A stretch of DNA of 36,226 nucleotides from DASRFS01 sp035260725 (GTDB taxonomy: Bacteria > Patescibacteriota > Microgenomatia > Levybacterales > UBA12049), in contig DATFUR010000010.1 in assembly GCA_035260725.1 (NCBI GenBank), positions 1-36,226 on the forward strand. The letters run 5' to 3'. Shown here one piece after another: positions 36,114 through 36,226 of the stretch (positions within the stretch are counted from its first letter, which is position 1; each line of letters opens with the position of its first letter). The position numbers and the translations under genes were made by a program. Below the pieces are notes generated by a model, which was not told where the DNA came from, made no database searches, and worked only from the letters and a program-made list of their open reading frames with translations.

Positions 36114-36226
36114 ATGAATGAATTAACTCAAAGACAAATTGAGATTTTAAAGTCTCTCATCGAAGAATATATTGAAACAGCCGATCCGGTCGGTTCGGAA
36201 ACTTTGGAAAAAAAGCACAATCTTAC
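36114..36226 (+). CDS. hrcA: Heat-shock repressor HrcA, 3'-truncated by the window edge
   Basis: The visible 37 codons give MNELTQRQIEILKSLIEEYI, then ETADPVGSETLEKKHNL. This is the HrcA N-terminal winged helix: LTxRQxxILxxIVxxYI, followed by the very conserved PVGSxTL. HrcA is a dimeric repressor that binds CIRCE and is kept active by GroEL. An overlapping ATG at 36118 is out of frame. The gene lies behind a CIRCE-like site of its own, and dnaK or grpE genes often follow but are beyond the window. Confidence 0.92.
   Translation, partial: MNELTQRQIEILKSLIEEYIETADPVGSETLEKKHNL

Overview
The window looks like part of a Candidate Phyla Radiation (Patescibacteria) chromosome, most likely near the Microgenomates. 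This rests on four things: AT-rich coding sequence, conserved enzymes shorter than usual (a 221-residue triosephosphate isomerase, a 608-residue UvrD-type helicase), many membrane or surface proteins of unknown role, and start codons that mostly lie 5-8 nt after a -10 box, which implies leaderless mRNAs. The lineage is inferred from these features, not from a marker phylogeny. No tRNA, rRNA, CRISPR array, insertion sequence, phage gene or replication origin was seen. No gap without a gene exceeds about 180 bases.

Layout. 1-3228: a truncated VIT/CCC1-type metal transporter, an ArsR-type repressor with an operator over its own start codon, a LUD-domain protein and a DHA2 drug exporter. 3230-5204: a small-gene island. 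A strong promoter with a structured leader precedes a 43-residue membrane peptide; 35- and 53-residue hydrophilic peptides have consensus Shine-Dalgarno sites; on the minus strand are an orphan 201-residue protein and a stand-alone relative of the cyanophycin synthetase N-terminal domain. 5252-6565: a compact nickel superoxide dismutase operon, sodN, its maturation protease and a membrane-anchored FAM173-like methyltransferase. 6567-9343 (minus): UvrD-type helicase and a FemABX peptidoglycan-bridge enzyme. 9362-13602 (plus): tpiA, an LCP ligase and two GT-C glycosyltransferases. 13604-16396 (minus): pilN, pilO, a small membrane protein and a fibronectin/Ig-like surface protein, with rpsT (bS20) just upstream. 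16776-21051 (plus): murJ, ddl, lepA. 21048-22190 (minus): a cohesin-like/PKD surface protein. 22252-25171 (plus): a CIRCE-controlled groES-groEL pair, then a PEGA/SH3 protein. 25168-31263 (minus): a six-gene operon from tatD through two glycosyltransferases to a WecA-like enzyme and a DPPR-synthase-like prenyltransferase. 31361-36008: a 27-residue membrane peptide, a phosphodiester glycosidase, metG and three uncharacterised proteins. 36114-36226: the first 37 codons of hrcA behind a CIRCE-like site.

Most genes serve the cell envelope: peptidoglycan precursors (ddl, murJ, FemX), polyprenyl-phosphate-linked glycans (WecA, DPPR-synthase-like, GT2, GT39, GT-C, LCP), pili and surface proteins. 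Two surface proteins end in the same PTLAPTG plus hydrophobic tail, which resembles a class E sortase signal. HrcA is encoded at the right end and a CIRCE-like site precedes groESL, so the heat-shock circuit can be read from this window.

The parts most worth following are the 3.2-4.7 kb small-peptide island, the sodN-sodX-methyltransferase operon beside a stand-alone cyanophycin-synthetase-type HxxEH domain, a repeat that adds residues inside the FemX gene and recurs in the hrcA leader, and the contrast between leaderless conserved genes and tiny peptide genes with consensus Shine-Dalgarno sites.
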